The notes below the pieces were generated by a model. The model was given only the letters and a program-made list of their open reading frames with translations. It was not told the DNA's origin and did no database searches. Positions 1 to 10,488 of a stretch of DNA of 64,000 nt are shown here, piece by piece. This DNA is from Vermamoeba vermiformis (Eukaryota; Tubulinea; Echinamoebida). Both the position numbers and the translations under genes were made by a program. How positions within the stretch are numbered: position 1 is the stretch's first letter; each line of letters opens with the position of its first letter. The DNA lies in assembly GCA_045837725.1 (NCBI GenBank), contig JBEWZL010000276.1:62001-126000 (forward strand), written 5' to 3'.

Positions 1-2
1 CA

Positions 3-152
3 CTTACTCTCGTTCTTCTTGATCTAAACGATGACCGTGTCGTTTCTGATGTAATTCAATATAATCTCCTTGAGGCTAAATATTTAACAACGTTAGTGAA
101 AGTAAATCCATGGCGCATCACAAATCCGATCTTCGATCAAGACTTTGAATAA
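3..152 (+). CDS. 3' end of an unrecognised gene (partial)
   Basis: An open frame runs from the window edge to a TAA. It encodes about 49 residues ending in PWRITNPIFDQDFE. The codon use and hydrophobic/acidic pattern look like a real C-terminal exon, and it sits about 200 bases upstream of the next gene in the same direction. No domain can be named from this fragment. Confidence 0.5.
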   Translation, partial: LTLVLLDLNDDRVVSDVIQYNLLEAKYLTTLVKVNPWRITNPIFDQDFE

Positions 153-348
153 GCATTGGCTTTTGCTCTAAAGACTTACCATGTTGAGCTATATATACAA
201 ATGTTATATGTGGTTCTCGGGGCAATATGAGAAAAGAACTGACCGTTTTTTGTTCGTGGACAATTTTTGACAGATGCGAAAATTTGTTTTGAATTAAAAC
301 AGGTCAATATGACCTCATATCATATATACTTGATGTAATATAGCTATA

Positions 349-3263
349 ATGGGCTCGTTTATAAGCGCAGTCATAACAGATATTGGAGATCTGTTAATGC
401 AGGTCGTGAAAATTGTTTTACGCTTTGTAGCGAAAGAAAAAATTGCTAGACTGCTGTATATTGTTTTGTATATTCTTAGTATTGTATTTTTGTATAACCT
501 TCCGAATAATGGTACGTTCTAGATTTTTTAATTGATTTTTGGTAATTTTTTCTTGATCTAACGACATCTAACAGCCTCAAAAACACGTGTCTCAGAAATG
601 AACCTCAAGTGTGATATACACGCATTTTTTAACGATACTCACGTCAACACGACGTTTTATTACAGCGATCGGCTCGAAAAGGTTTGCAATTTGTACAATT
701 CCTTAGCTTTTCAATTATATTACATTAAAATATCATATATAGATATACTATACACTGCTATACAAAAAAATCGTGAGCAGAAATGGAAAATCATTTGATT
801 AATTTTGTATCGATACAGACTTACCTCTTAAGAAGCAAATACGAGCAAGAAAATGCCCTGCGTGAATGGGACATTAAATTAACCACGCAAATTCAGTATT
901 TTATGAACAAATTAGGCTTTGAGACGCAACTGCACCGCGTATACTTAAATGGTAAGTCTAGTTAATTTATAAACTTTAAATATGGCTTCAGACCATCGTA
1001 ATAATATCACTGATTATGAAATTACCGGCCACAAAGTAATTAGATTAAAAATAAATGTGGTTGTGGTCATTTTCCTAAAAAGGAAAAAACGCGTACTGGA
1101 TCTCCGCACTCGCGAACAGAAGCAGATGCAGCAAGCTAATTATTAGTGAGGTCTTGTTAATCCATTATTATTTGATAGACACTACGGACGAGTATCTCAT
1201 CAACGTCATTGGAATTCTTCGCGCAGAACGAGCGATGGACAACGAAGGATTTGTATTGACTTCTAGATACGATACGAGGTATGAAATATTATAATTATAC
1301 TACCATATGCATACTTAGTTCCCATAACGAAGTTAGAGTTTTCTACAGTTATCTTTTAGGATCTGCTACGTTTGTTTTCACAGATCTGATAGTTTTGAAG
1401 TTAACCTTATACTTAGATATTGACCCTTTATTATAGTGATGCATTTAAGACAGTCGGATTGCAGCTTGGCCTTGCCAGTTACTTTTCCAGTACGAAGTGG
1501 CAAGGTCGCGATCTGATTTGGGTATTTACCGACGAGTCGCGTGCAGTGTCGGGCATTGAAAATTGGCTCGAAGAATATCAAGATGTATATAATAATAACG
1601 AATATCACAACGATCTTCGACAAAATAAGCGGCAGATCTCGTCAGACAGATTTATTCGCGCTGGAAGATTATTTGGCGCCATTTCAATGCATCAAACGGA
1701 CTTTGATTTTCCTATAAAACGATTCATAATATACCCAGAGGTAATTATAATATTCTTAATTTGATCCGGATCTAAATCAATTTTATTTATTTTTACCATA
1801 TTTTTACCATATTTAGGGTCTTGGAGGAGTACTTCCTAATTTGGATATTGTCAATACTGTCACTACGACAGCATATTTGCACGACACCACGAACTTTTCA
1901 TCAGCTGGATTGAATCCTTATCAAGAGGACGAGCCCATCCACGGCACTGCAAACGAAATGTTTTCTTTTCTGTGGCACACCGCTCTATCTTTCCCGCGCA
2001 CTAACCACGCCTTCTTTTCCAAGTAATTTTATCAATTTTATTATTAACTTCGCTCGATCTCTCTAACAAAAACTTAAATTTTTTTCAGATTTGGGATCAA
2101 CGCTGTTGGCGTTTCGACAAATAATCAAGTTGACTTTTGGAGCATGCTACAGTATCAAAATATACCTAAATTGTAAGTACACGCAACATTATAGCGATGC
2201 AGAGCTATATCTGATCCATCAACTATTGCAATAGGCCGTTTGTTCGAGCAGATCGAGGTGTTAAAGACAAGAGTTTGAATTATTACGACGTGACTATACG
2301 TATGGCTAGACTAATAGAAGCTGTTGTTCATAACCTTCATAACGCTGATGAATTATTGCATCAAAGTTATCGGTACGAAAAAACCATTACATTTCCTTAT
2401 TTGGAAATATATTTTTAATTCTTTATTCGCAGCTGGTACTCGCTCGTTGGCATAACAGATTATATCGAGACCGGTCCAGCAGCTATTCCAATCATCCTTC
2501 ATATCGTAGCCAACTTTTTGATCGTTAGTTCGCTGCTACATCTGGCAACAGCGAGACAAATTTTGGCGGGAATTATCGACTTTAGTGCTAAGTTATTAGG
2601 CAGCTTATTGCTGTACTTGTTCCCGAAAGTACTGAGTCACTTTCCTTATTTGGTAAGTTTTCATTAATCCGTAGTGTAATTACACTTACTAACAACCTTC
2701 AGGAATCAAACGCCAATTTAGCTACATTGTTGCTTTTGCATAGCACTGCTATGGTTATACTATATATAGTAGTTTTTAAGCCAGCAGCCCGAAAGCTAAG
2801 AACAGAATTATTGAACGAAACGAGATCTGATTGGAACGTTAATTTAGCTTGCTCTTTATTATGTACGTCTATAATACGATTTATAATTGTATTTTATCTA
2901 ATTCTCCTTGTTGCAGACTACCAGTTCATTTTGTTCGTTGCATTCACGCTCAACATTCAATTTGGCTTGCTGTTCTTAGTGCCTATAATTCCTGTCATTA
3001 TTCTCGTTAGTCCACAACGAACGCCATTCAACGTACTAGTGGCACTCATATGTTTGGTGTCGCATCCAGTACTTTTGTTCGTATTTTACTGGGGCTACCA
3101 GGCACTTGGGCTCAACGACTGGCTGCGAATATTAATCAACTCTGACGAGCACTGGTCGTCGTTACTATGGCCCTTCTTAACATTAATATGGGTACCTCTA
3201 TTATGTACTGAACTTGGTGTTGTATTCTCTCGCAGAACCAATAAACCACGGATCGAAGTCTAA
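349..3263 (+). CDS. GPAA1: GPI transamidase component GAA1 (GPAA1)
   Basis: Subunit of the ER GPI transamidase, which replaces the C-terminal signal of precursor proteins with a GPI anchor. The chosen ATG opens a short N-terminal segment with one membrane helix, as in the family. About a dozen short exons follow. Recognisable family blocks are the GILRA-like strand near 1181-1278, the segment WQGRDLIWVFTDES followed by a WLEEYQDV helix (1438-1740), and a GGVLPNLDIVN strand just after 1818. This matches the M28-peptidase-like luminal fold of GAA1. Exons from 2433 on encode several hydrophobic helices, as expected of the C-terminal membrane region. It ends in a basic tail (RRTNKPRIEV). Exon joins near 680-1180 are the least certain. 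A plausible substrate gene, a GPI-type surface protein, lies at 19880-23106. Confidence 0.9.
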
Positions 3264-3658
3264 ATCAGATCTGGATGTTTTTTTTGGCTTGATTTATTTT
3301 TATATAATACAAGTATTATTGTCTGATATCGACTACAGCAGCACCAGCAGGTATCTGTGGGCGGTTGTCGACCTTTCGCACGACAAAACCTTCAGGGAAC
3401 TGCCACGGATTGGTGCACGTAGGGCAGTTGTTGTCTCGTCTCGATTCAAACCATCTTTGAGAGCAGTGGTTGTGCATACGAACAGTGCACAATTGATTAG
3501 AACAGTGTTGCCCCTAAAGTTGGTACATGTTAGAAACTTGGCATCAAAAAAAATTGGGCGTGAAGGAAAAGTTAATGATGGCGAGCAGCATGTGAGGGGT
3601 CAAGAACAAACAAAAGGACTACAGGAGGACTTAAATATGCTCACGAGCAAAAAATAAT
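3264..3658. other. Intergenic stretch, nothing recognised
   Basis: This lies between the GPAA1 stop and tRNA-Ile. A 147-codon open frame crosses it on the plus strand, but it begins inside GPAA1 coding sequence in another frame and shows no domain. I see no RNA gene or repeat here. Confidence 0.4.
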
Positions 3659-3732
3659 TGGCCATTCCAGGGATCGAACCTGGGACCCTCGCGTTATTAG
3701 CACGATGCTCTAACCAACTGAGCTAAACGGCC
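3659..3732 (-). tRNA. tRNA-Ile (AAU anticodon)
   Basis: The reverse strand folds as a full 74-nt cloverleaf. The acceptor stem is GGCCGTT paired with AATGGCC, with discriminator A. The D arm is GCTCAGTTGGTTAGAGC. The anticodon loop is CTAATAA, reading AAT, and the T arm contains GGTTCGATCC. There is no intron. The AAU (inosine-modified) isoacceptor is typical of eukaryotic nuclear genomes. Confidence 0.95.
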
Positions 3733-4187
3733 GCTGTTGATCCGTCACTGCAGCAAAAACAGGGCCTGCATCAGTCGGAAGCAAACCATTTGGCCCTTCC
3801 TTTGTCGCGCAGCATACGGTTACGAGTGCGATCAAAGATTTAGTAATCTCTCGATAGAAATTCGCCGTTGTCCGACAGTATGCATTCGGCTGAACAAACA
3901 TCTTTCAGGTCTCTAAGCTTGTTTGGAATGACGTTGTGCTCATCAGTCTATTCATACAGCATGGTTGAGCGATCGTAAGTTACGATGGTTAGTCGAGGCA
4001 TCCTTTGCTCGTAGTAAGTGAGTTTGGGTAGATGGATTAAGATTTAACTGCGGTCGCCTGAGAGATGAGGTTACTGGCTTACTTACGCTACATGAGGACA
4101 TGTCATGGAGTTCGCTCGAGCAAAAGGTTGGCAAAGCTGCAGCTGGCAATGTAGGTATCGCAGGCAAAAAGAAAAGCAAAAAAGAAA
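3733..4187. other. Spacer between two tRNA genes, nothing recognised
   Basis: No convincing coding sequence is visible on either strand. The short open frames here have no domains or splice context and overlap the tRNA genes. A T-run for Pol III termination is not obvious immediately 3' of tRNA-Ile on the minus strand. Confidence 0.35.
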
Positions 4188-4261
4188 TGGTTCCACTCGG
4201 AATCGAACCGAGGACCTACTGCGTGTTAAGCAGATGTGATAACCAACTACACCATGGAACC
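4188..4261 (-). tRNA. tRNA-Val (AAC anticodon)
   Basis: The reverse strand gives a 74-nt cloverleaf. The acceptor is GGTTCCA paired with TGGAACC, with discriminator A. The D region is GTGTAGTTGGTTATCAC, the anticodon loop TTAACAC reads AAC, and the T arm is CTCGGTTCGATTCCGAG. The outermost anticodon-stem pair (T-T) is imperfect. On the minus strand the 3' side is followed by ATTTCTTTTTTGC, an appropriate Pol III T-run terminator. The 3' end of the NSE1-like gene approaches or overlaps this locus. Confidence 0.95.
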
Positions 4262-4439
4262 TTGTTGAAGGCGGTGTCGGAGCGGAAGCCGAGTCGCTCG
4301 GTCGATAGGACGTGCAGACTATTTGGTAAGCCTCCACGGGTTCGACAAACATTGCGACATGCACAACTACCCTACAACTGACGAGCATACATATCGCAAA
4401 AACGAACTAAAGCAACTCACCGTCCTCTCAATTGATCGC

Positions 4440-5281
4440 GAAAGGTACTGTATTTGGGCTTACCTTGATAACGACCTCCTGACACATAATGCACTCGAAG
4501 ATGTAGTCGCTGTAAACTTCTTCAATGTACGACTTGAGCTCTAAGAAGCTTCGTATGCCAAGCGAGACCATGCCCTAAATAGCGCCGTTAAGTGCTTGCC
4601 GTTCGTCATACGAGCCTTTGTTACGCGTTACGTACGTCATTTTCTCGGAGCCATTTATCGCTGATGAGTTGCTGAATGGTTTCGTCGGCTTTTGATACTG
4701 TCATTTGTTTTTCTTCGATTTTAATGCGCAGATTATTCGCATCAATTTTGCTAATCTCGTAGTCAATATTGTCCACGAATAATTTTTCGATCTACGAAGA
4801 AAAGAACGGTCAGATCCGCGATCGAGAAGTATTATTGATACTTACGATAAATTTGAATAAAATAACTTGTTCTGGTGAATAAAATGTTGCTATTTTCGCC
4901 AAATCGTCATTGCGTGTATTGGCAATGCCCCAGTACGGAGTTCCGCTTTCTTCGTCGACAATTCTTCGGATCTCCAAGCCCATAATATCCAAATTTTTAT
5001 TTATATCGTGAATAAAGTGGAGCATCGATTCCTGATTGTTGGGCACTAAGCAAATTTAAATTAATTAGGCGCGAAATAAATAGGTATTTTTCTTTCTAAT
5101 AATTTCGCGATTAATGTTCAAGCTGTAAATCCGTAAATTACGATTCGATGTTGTACTTACGATTTAATTCATAATTTTGTAGGATTTTTCTGAACAGATC
5201 TTCCAAATCTCGTTCTTTAAATACTTGTTTCGCCCAGAATAATTGTAGTAATAGCTGCTTCGCCTCGGTTTCTTTATCCAT
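4440..5281 (-). CDS. NSMCE1: NSE1-like subunit of the SMC5/6 complex
   Basis: Nse1 is the RING-type subunit of SMC5/6, which acts in homologous recombination and replication-fork repair. The start ATG opens MDKETEAKQLLLQLFWAKQV. The second exon carries the most diagnostic block, IVDEESGTPYWGIANT followed by DDLAKIA, which matches the Nse1 winged-helix region. A third exon encodes the second winged helix (FIIEKL, LRIKIEEK). A later exon gives an LGIRSLLELKSYIEEV helix followed by the CIMCQEV zinc-binding start of the C-terminal RING variant. The last exon is unclear: after a plausible intron the frame gives GSCACRNVC, but the remaining His/Cys ligands are not evident before the tRNA-Val gene. 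The C-terminus may therefore be mis-spliced by eye, short or damaged. E2F-like GCGCGAAA sites lie 68 bp upstream of the start and in intron 1. Confidence 0.7.
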
Positions 5282-5415
5282 TAATAATTGTCACTATAAA
5301 TTCCGTAAAGAGGCTTGTGTTATTACTTTTAAATAAATAACGGATAGTGCGCGAAACCAGGATCGTTCAATTTTGTCAAGAATTCTTTTTAATATTACAT
5401 AGAAGGAAAAGGAAA

Positions 5416-6826
5416 TTAAGCCCACCAAGCTGTAGGCACTGGCACGCTTTGGAACTTCTCAGGTTGCAACAAGACATCAACCAAGCTGCGAGCGTGGTAT
5501 CGATAGTGATCTGTCGCGTAGTGCGCGTGCAACTCTTCTTCGCTGGTCCAAACTTGATAGATTGCGAACACTTTGCTGGGCTTCTTTTCTTGGAAGTATG
5601 AACTGCAAGCAGCATTAGGACCCAAAAAGAACGAGAAACGAGCTCATCCTATTGCAACAATAATTTTCGCAAACAAGAGGCTCGATCATTAATTATCACA
5701 ATGACCCTATTGTTAACTTACTACACGAGACCATCATCTGCCTTAGCGTGCTTCAAGTACGTGCGTGCATTCTGCAAGAAGTCGTCTTTGAACTTGGCAA
5801 TGACTTGGAACTCTCGATAGACCATCAAATAAGGCGCATGTTGTTCACGTTGTGCTTCACCGAAATTGGTTGGAACGGCGACTGATTTGTTTGAGCCAAC
5901 TTGCAACTTCTCAACTATGCTCGATAGTCTAGCAATTTCGTGATGAAGTTGATACATTGAATCAGATTGGACGGTTGGCTGTACCATAATTAATATTCGA
6001 TTATTTACTATATATCGTGGATTATAACTTACCAGTTGGCTGTTCACTACTGGTGTTTTGGCGGGCTTGGGCTTGACTTCCTTGTGCACGGGCGTCACTT
6101 GCTCTAATCTCGCCAAAGCGACAGACACGGGTCTGTGCAGCGTCTCTAATTGTTGCAAAAATTCTTTCAAATAGAAACGGACCTTAAATTGCTCGAGGAA
6201 CGAGAGCGAAAGATAAGTTCTGAGCGGAGTCACTTTAAAAAAATTATTAGATCCGCGGTATTAATAACTTAAATATGCTTACTCTAATGTCTTAGTTAAT
6301 GCTCTATGCAAAGATTCTAAGGAGGCAAACAGTGCGCTGTAAGGATCGAATCCCTTTCTGAAGTACATGTACAACTCGCCCAAGTCCAGTTCATTGGTTT
6401 TGTGAGTGTCAATAATATTAAAAAGATCTAGCAAGTCCGCTTTGCTCAAATTGTTATCGCCAAAGTACGCTTCAAATTCTTCAAATGAGATGCGAAGGTT
6501 GTCGTTCTTATCAGCGCGTCTAAAAACTGAAAATAATTTTAGAAATATTACAAAGTGATCTAAAATCTCTAAATGCAGCTCCAAGATAATTATAAAGGCA
6601 CCACAGAATTTTAGAATATTGTCTTACCGTCCATAAATAAATTTTGAGCTGGATCTTCAGCGAGAGCTAGCAAAACATTTTCTACCTCGGTTTCATCTTT
6701 TTTATCATCGTTTGGTGCCGTTGGCTTAGCGTCAGACTCCGTTGGTTTGCTTTCGGCAGATGGCTTTTCAATCTCGCCAGAATTTACTTTGGTCTCCGTT
6801 TCGACTTTTCCTTTATCGTCGCTCAT
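5416..6826 (-). CDS. NECAB-like protein: EF-hand plus C-terminal ABM domain
   Basis: In animals, NECABs are neuronal Ca2+-binding proteins of unclear enzymatic role. Here an acidic, lysine-rich N-terminal exon (MSDDKGKVETETK) is followed by an EF-hand, FRRADKNDN-LRISFEEFEAYF, and a degenerate second hand at IIDTHKTNELDLGELYMYF. Next comes a helical segment, FKVRFYLKEFLQQLETL, which corresponds closely to the NECAB NHR region (RFLLKETLNQLQSL in the human protein as I recall it). The C-terminal exon encodes an antibiotic-biosynthesis-monooxygenase fold (FAIYQVWTSEEELHAHYAT) ending VPVPTAWWA, the counterpart of the animal VPASWW ending. The domain order is the same as in animal NECABs. There are about four to five exons. 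Ca2+ binding is likely for hand 1 (D-K-N-D-N...E loop). Confidence 0.8.
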
Positions 6827-7309
6827 AATTGTATATTAATATCTGTTCGTATGAAGGCTCACGGTCGCAAAAATGTGCAACACAAAATTGAATTTATTTG
6901 GATGTGACCCAAAAAGTAAACCAAAACCGACCCATTTACAAAAGTTGCAACTGTATCCAAGGGCAAAAAGAGTGATTGCGTATTGCGCTTCTGAGGCATG
7001 CACCGCCGCATCTGATTCCAGACGCGACGGTGCTAAACCGAAGTATAGAAAGAAGTTCTCCACTATTCTGGTTCACCAAAAGGTAAAGTTTACGAAGTAG
7101 CGCACTTACAGAGCACTCTTTGCTATTGTGCTTAATATTCGAGTGACTTGTTGTAACTGAAAACGTGTCGCGCAAGAATTATGGTACCTGAAAGAGAGCC
7201 AACTTTTCTACAAACATTATATTTTTATTATTGACGCAAAGCTCAACGCTCTATGCGGCATTGAGATTACGGCGATAATTATCGCGATGAACCACCTCTA
7301 AAACCAGAT
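6827..7309. other. Intergenic stretch
   Basis: This lies between the NECAB-like start and the 3' end of the next minus-strand gene. Open frames on both strands (for example 6873-7100 plus) are short, have no domains and mirror each other. I see no RNA gene or repeat. Confidence 0.35.
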
Positions 7310-8063
7310 TTAAAAATCATCGGTGTGGAGCAAAGCAGCTTCAGCACTAGTAGGCGCAGGGGCTCCGACTTCTGTAATTAAACGTACATTAGTGTCATTA
7401 TATTGCTAAGAAATGATCCGAACAAAGAAGTTCTCAGATTTGAACGGATCGGGAGCGCACCTTTAGTCTTCTTTGGAATGTTCTTGTCAAGAACGACAGT
7501 GTTAGTCGTATCGAGTCTGTGAGCGACGTCCTTGATTGTTTGGTCTGCCTTCTGCACTAAAGAATCTTTGGGATCGACGACTGTCTCGCCAACAGTTCTA
7601 CCCAACAGATCCTTCTTCACGACGACAGTGTCGCCAAGTGCATTCTCTTTTACCTTAGTGTAGCCACCGAGTTCTCTGTTTTCAGGCATGTCTACGAAAG
7701 AAGTTCAATAAGAATTGCGACTCAAAAGTTTATGTCGCGAGATCGCATCCAGGGAAGCAATTGCATTAATTTCTAAAAATACGATAATTGCTTCGTTGGT
7801 GTGCTTGTATTTTCAAAATAATACTATTTAAAACCTCTAACTATTCAGGGGTACGTACTAACATCGGCAGTAATATCGCCACCCAAAGCACCGGTAGTGC
7901 CGGTGTCACCAGCAGTACCTAAGCCAATAGGAGCACCAATGTCCTCGCCAGCTTGATTACCAGAGACCTTATCGGTGTCTTTCATACCAAGAACTAGAAG
8001 CAAAGGCGGATTAGCTTACAAAAAAATTGCTGAGAATTTCTTACCTTTCTTTAAAGCGTCCAT
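7310..8063 (-). CDS. Small hydrophilic protein, unrecognised
   Basis: Four exons can be joined in frame. MDALKK is followed by VLGMKDTDKVSGNQAGEDIG, then by the exon starting NMPENRELGGYTKVKEN, then by a last exon EVGAPAPTSAEAALLHTDDF ending in TAA. Introns have clear GT-AG ends. The product (about 130 residues) is Gly/Thr/Asp-rich with repeated short VxxD/VV patterns, no membrane segment and no cysteines, so it is probably disordered. It looks vaguely like stress/LEA-type hydrophilins, but I do not assign it to a family. Confidence 0.6.
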
Positions 8064-8658
8064 TTTGTTGTTGTTTGAGTGTTTTAGTTGATTATTGAAT
8101 GATTAATAGTGCACGATGCATTTTAAAGGCCAATGGATCCGAGTTTTCAACTAGATCTGATCGCATTTTCGATTGAAAAGCTTGCAGCACTCGCGTTGTG
8201 AACCTGTTCGCGCTACTTTGCTGAATTTTGCAAGCAACATTACCAGATTCTGCAGGCGAAATGTTTCGACAAGATCTAAATCCACAACTTGTGAAGCTTG
8301 CACGAATTCGAACACGAAATTGATCGACAGAATGCGACCTAAAATATCAATACTGTCAGTACTGTCAATATTCTTCAATTTCGGTGTCGTCAAGTATACA
8401 CACTAATTTTCCTTCAATGTTTCAATTTACTGCCATGGCACTCTTTTTTTCGATTACGATGCGTATCATTTTGGTTAAAATTCGCGTGGAGGCATTGCTC
8501 GTGTTCATTTTAAACCCTATATTAGTATATTAGTACTAATGTCCTCCAAACTAACGCAAATTATTTTAAATTGGATCTCCGATCGCCCGGCATAAAAGAA
8601 TTCGATCGTTATTTTAATTTCAGTTACTTTCATTCAATATACTCTCCAAATAACTGCA
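8064..8658. other. Intergenic stretch between divergent genes
   Basis: This is AT-rich and serves as shared upstream sequence of the small minus-strand gene and the secreted-protein gene. No ORF in it shows a domain. No clear regulatory motif was identified. Confidence 0.35.
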
Positions 8659-9378
8659 ATGAAAGCTACAACTTACTACTCCTCGACCTTTCTTGTCCTC
8701 GTAATTTCTTCGTGTCTGATCCTCTTCGTCAGCGCTGATGCCGGCGGTGGCACAGAAGAGCAGTGCAATCCACTCGTCGTGCCACTGTTTGACCGCGTTG
8801 CTGGCAAGACGTACAGTGAGTGGGCTGCAGAATGGTGGGAATATATCCTTGGTCTTCCTACTTACGCCAACCCTGCATTCGACGCTACTGGTGATTTATG
8901 CAACGTAGCGCAAGAAGGCCCTGTATTCTTCTTAGCGGGATATTTCAGCGGCTCTTCCGTCACGCGCCACTGCACGATCCACGGCTCCAAGTACCTCTTC
9001 TTGCCAGTCATCAATGTCGAGTGCTCAAACATCGAAAGTCCTCCGTTCTTCGGCGCTACTCCGTGCGATAGACGTGCATGTGCTAATTGGAATATCGACA
9101 CTGTCAATGCGACCTCGTTGAAAGTCAAAGTTGACAATCAATACGTCAAGTATCCGCGCAACTACCGCGTCCAATCTCCCGATTTCGAGTTCTCTATGCC
9201 TCCACACAACAACACTCTTGGCATAGAGAATATAATTTACGGCTATTCTACTACCGTTGGCTATTATTTGATGCTTCGTCCTCTTTCGACCGGATCGCAC
9301 CAAATCCGTTGGGAAGGATGCTTGCTCGATGGATCATTCTGCGAGAACATCGTTTATAATTTGAATATCATTAATTGA
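8659..9378 (+). CDS. Intronless secreted protein of the 'WAAEWWE' type
   Basis: A single uninterrupted 239-codon frame starts with a signal peptide (residues about 1-27: a hydrophobic STFLVLVISS stretch, then cleavage near VSADAG). The mature part opens with a Trp-rich motif, YSEWAAEWWEYILGLP, then DATGDLC, QEGPVFFLAG and a TRHC-TIHGSKYLFLPV segment. I recall similar sequences mainly from bacterial secreted proteins, but I cannot name a domain or a reaction. Eight or more cysteines and several N-x-S/T sites suit an extracellular protein. The absence of introns, unlike almost all neighbours, is compatible with acquisition from bacteria but does not prove it. Confidence 0.8.
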   Translation: MKATTYYSSTFLVLVISSCLILFVSADAGGGTEEQCNPLVVPLFDRVAGKTYSEWAAEWWEYILGLPTYANPAFDATGDLCNVAQEGPVFFLAGYFSGSSVTRHCTIHGSKYLFLPVINVECSNIESPPFFGATPCDRRACANWNIDTVNATSLKVKVDNQYVKYPRNYRVQSPDFEFSMPPHNNTLGIENIIYGYSTTVGYYLMLRPLSTGSHQIRWEGCLLDGSFCENIVYNLNIIN

Positions 9379-9668
9379 TTATTTTAATTTTACCTTCATT
9401 ATTTTACACGATTATTTAGAAATAAATTCTATTATTCATTAAAATCGCTCAAAATGTTTCAGAAACAACTTACCCGCCTCCATATTATTCGACAAAATAG
9501 GAGATGTGATTATTGCACGAGGAAATAGCAAGATTCTGCGGCTTTGTTGGGTGCAGTTGCAAAACAGAAAAAAATATTAATCGTAACCACCGTAATTTAC
9601 ATAACCACCATGCCGAATGAAAAATGCTGCTCAGATAAAAATACGAAATGATAAAAGCAGGATAAATA

Positions 9669-9816
9669 ATGCTTGCGTATGGAGATGCCGGCGCGCTGGA
9701 TGAGCCAACCCGAGACGAGGCACTAGACACCGGCGTAGGTTATTTTTTGTGCAATAATCCACTTAACATTAATCAACAACCAATCTGGCAATATTTCCCG
9801 ACAAAATATTCCAAAT

Positions 9817-9871
<55 letters not shown>

Positions 9872-10488
9872 CACTTATTTCGCTTGAAATCTGACGCTCG
9901 TTGTTCCAAATTTCACCACCAATTTTAAATGGTATTGTTCAATTTACAAATATAGGAAATACAGCGGAGCACAGAACTTGATCGAGGTACCAAGATCCAC
10001 GAGTCTCCAAACAAAGAAAATGTTCCCTTGATCCCAGCGCCACGAGGAATATTGAAAAAGCCAAAAGATGATCTCGCAGAAACGTAAGTATATTAATTAT
10101 GTGATAAAGGTCTTGGATCGCGCTAATTTGCATCTTTAGTGTTGAAACACTGCCAGAGGAGACAAAGCGCTCAGTTTCGTTTAAAGACATTCCTTCGTCC
10201 AAGTTGATTCCTACCGCTAGTAAGTGAAATAATAGCAACGACACGCATTTAACTTAAACACGGTTCTTGTTGTAACCCACTCGTCGGATGTACCTGAGAC
10301 GAGTTTCTCATTGCCCTCATGCGCTTTTTGGTACAAATTAATTCTAATTACTATTTTTGACAGATGAGAACTTAACAGCCACTCTTGGAGCATGTACAAC
10401 AATGATTAAGTATGGGCTCGGCACCAAGCACAACGTCACAATAGCAACTATATTGCACGAATACCAATTGTATTTCAACCTGGAGTAA
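9669..10488 (+). CDS. Small KEN-box protein with PP1-docking-like motif
   Basis: Exon 1 (MLAYGDAGALDEPTRDEALD) splices over a long intron containing a 43-nt T-run to an exon encoding IHESPNKENVPLIPAPRGI, then VETLPEETKRSVSFKDIP, then a last exon ending in ILHEYQLYFNLE. The sequence shows a KEN box (an APC/C-Cdh1 degron), and KRSVSF fits the [KR]x[VI]xF PP1-docking pattern. Together these suggest a short cell-cycle regulator, but no orthologue is recognised. The last exon overlaps, in another frame, the upstream edge of the Crinkler-like gene. The true 3' end, and even whether the last exon belongs here, is therefore uncertain. Confidence 0.5.
9825..9867 (+). repeat. Poly(T) run of 43 bases
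   Basis: An uninterrupted T homopolymer lies within the first intron of the KEN-box gene. Seen from the minus strand it is poly(A), so it could be the tail of a retroposed RNA. I see no target-site duplication or recognisable body next to it, so it may simply be a slippage-grown homopolymer. Confidence 0.9.

Noticed and set aside
3214-3657. 147-codon plus-strand open frame
   Set aside because: It begins inside GPAA1 coding sequence in another frame, has no domain, and ends next to a tRNA gene; probably chance.
4083-4388. Open frames on both strands over tRNA-Val
   Set aside because: They run through a clear tRNA gene and mirror each other.
9825-9867. Poly(T) as a retroposed SINE or processed-pseudogene tail
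   Set aside because: No element body and no flanking duplication visible; kept only as a homopolymer.
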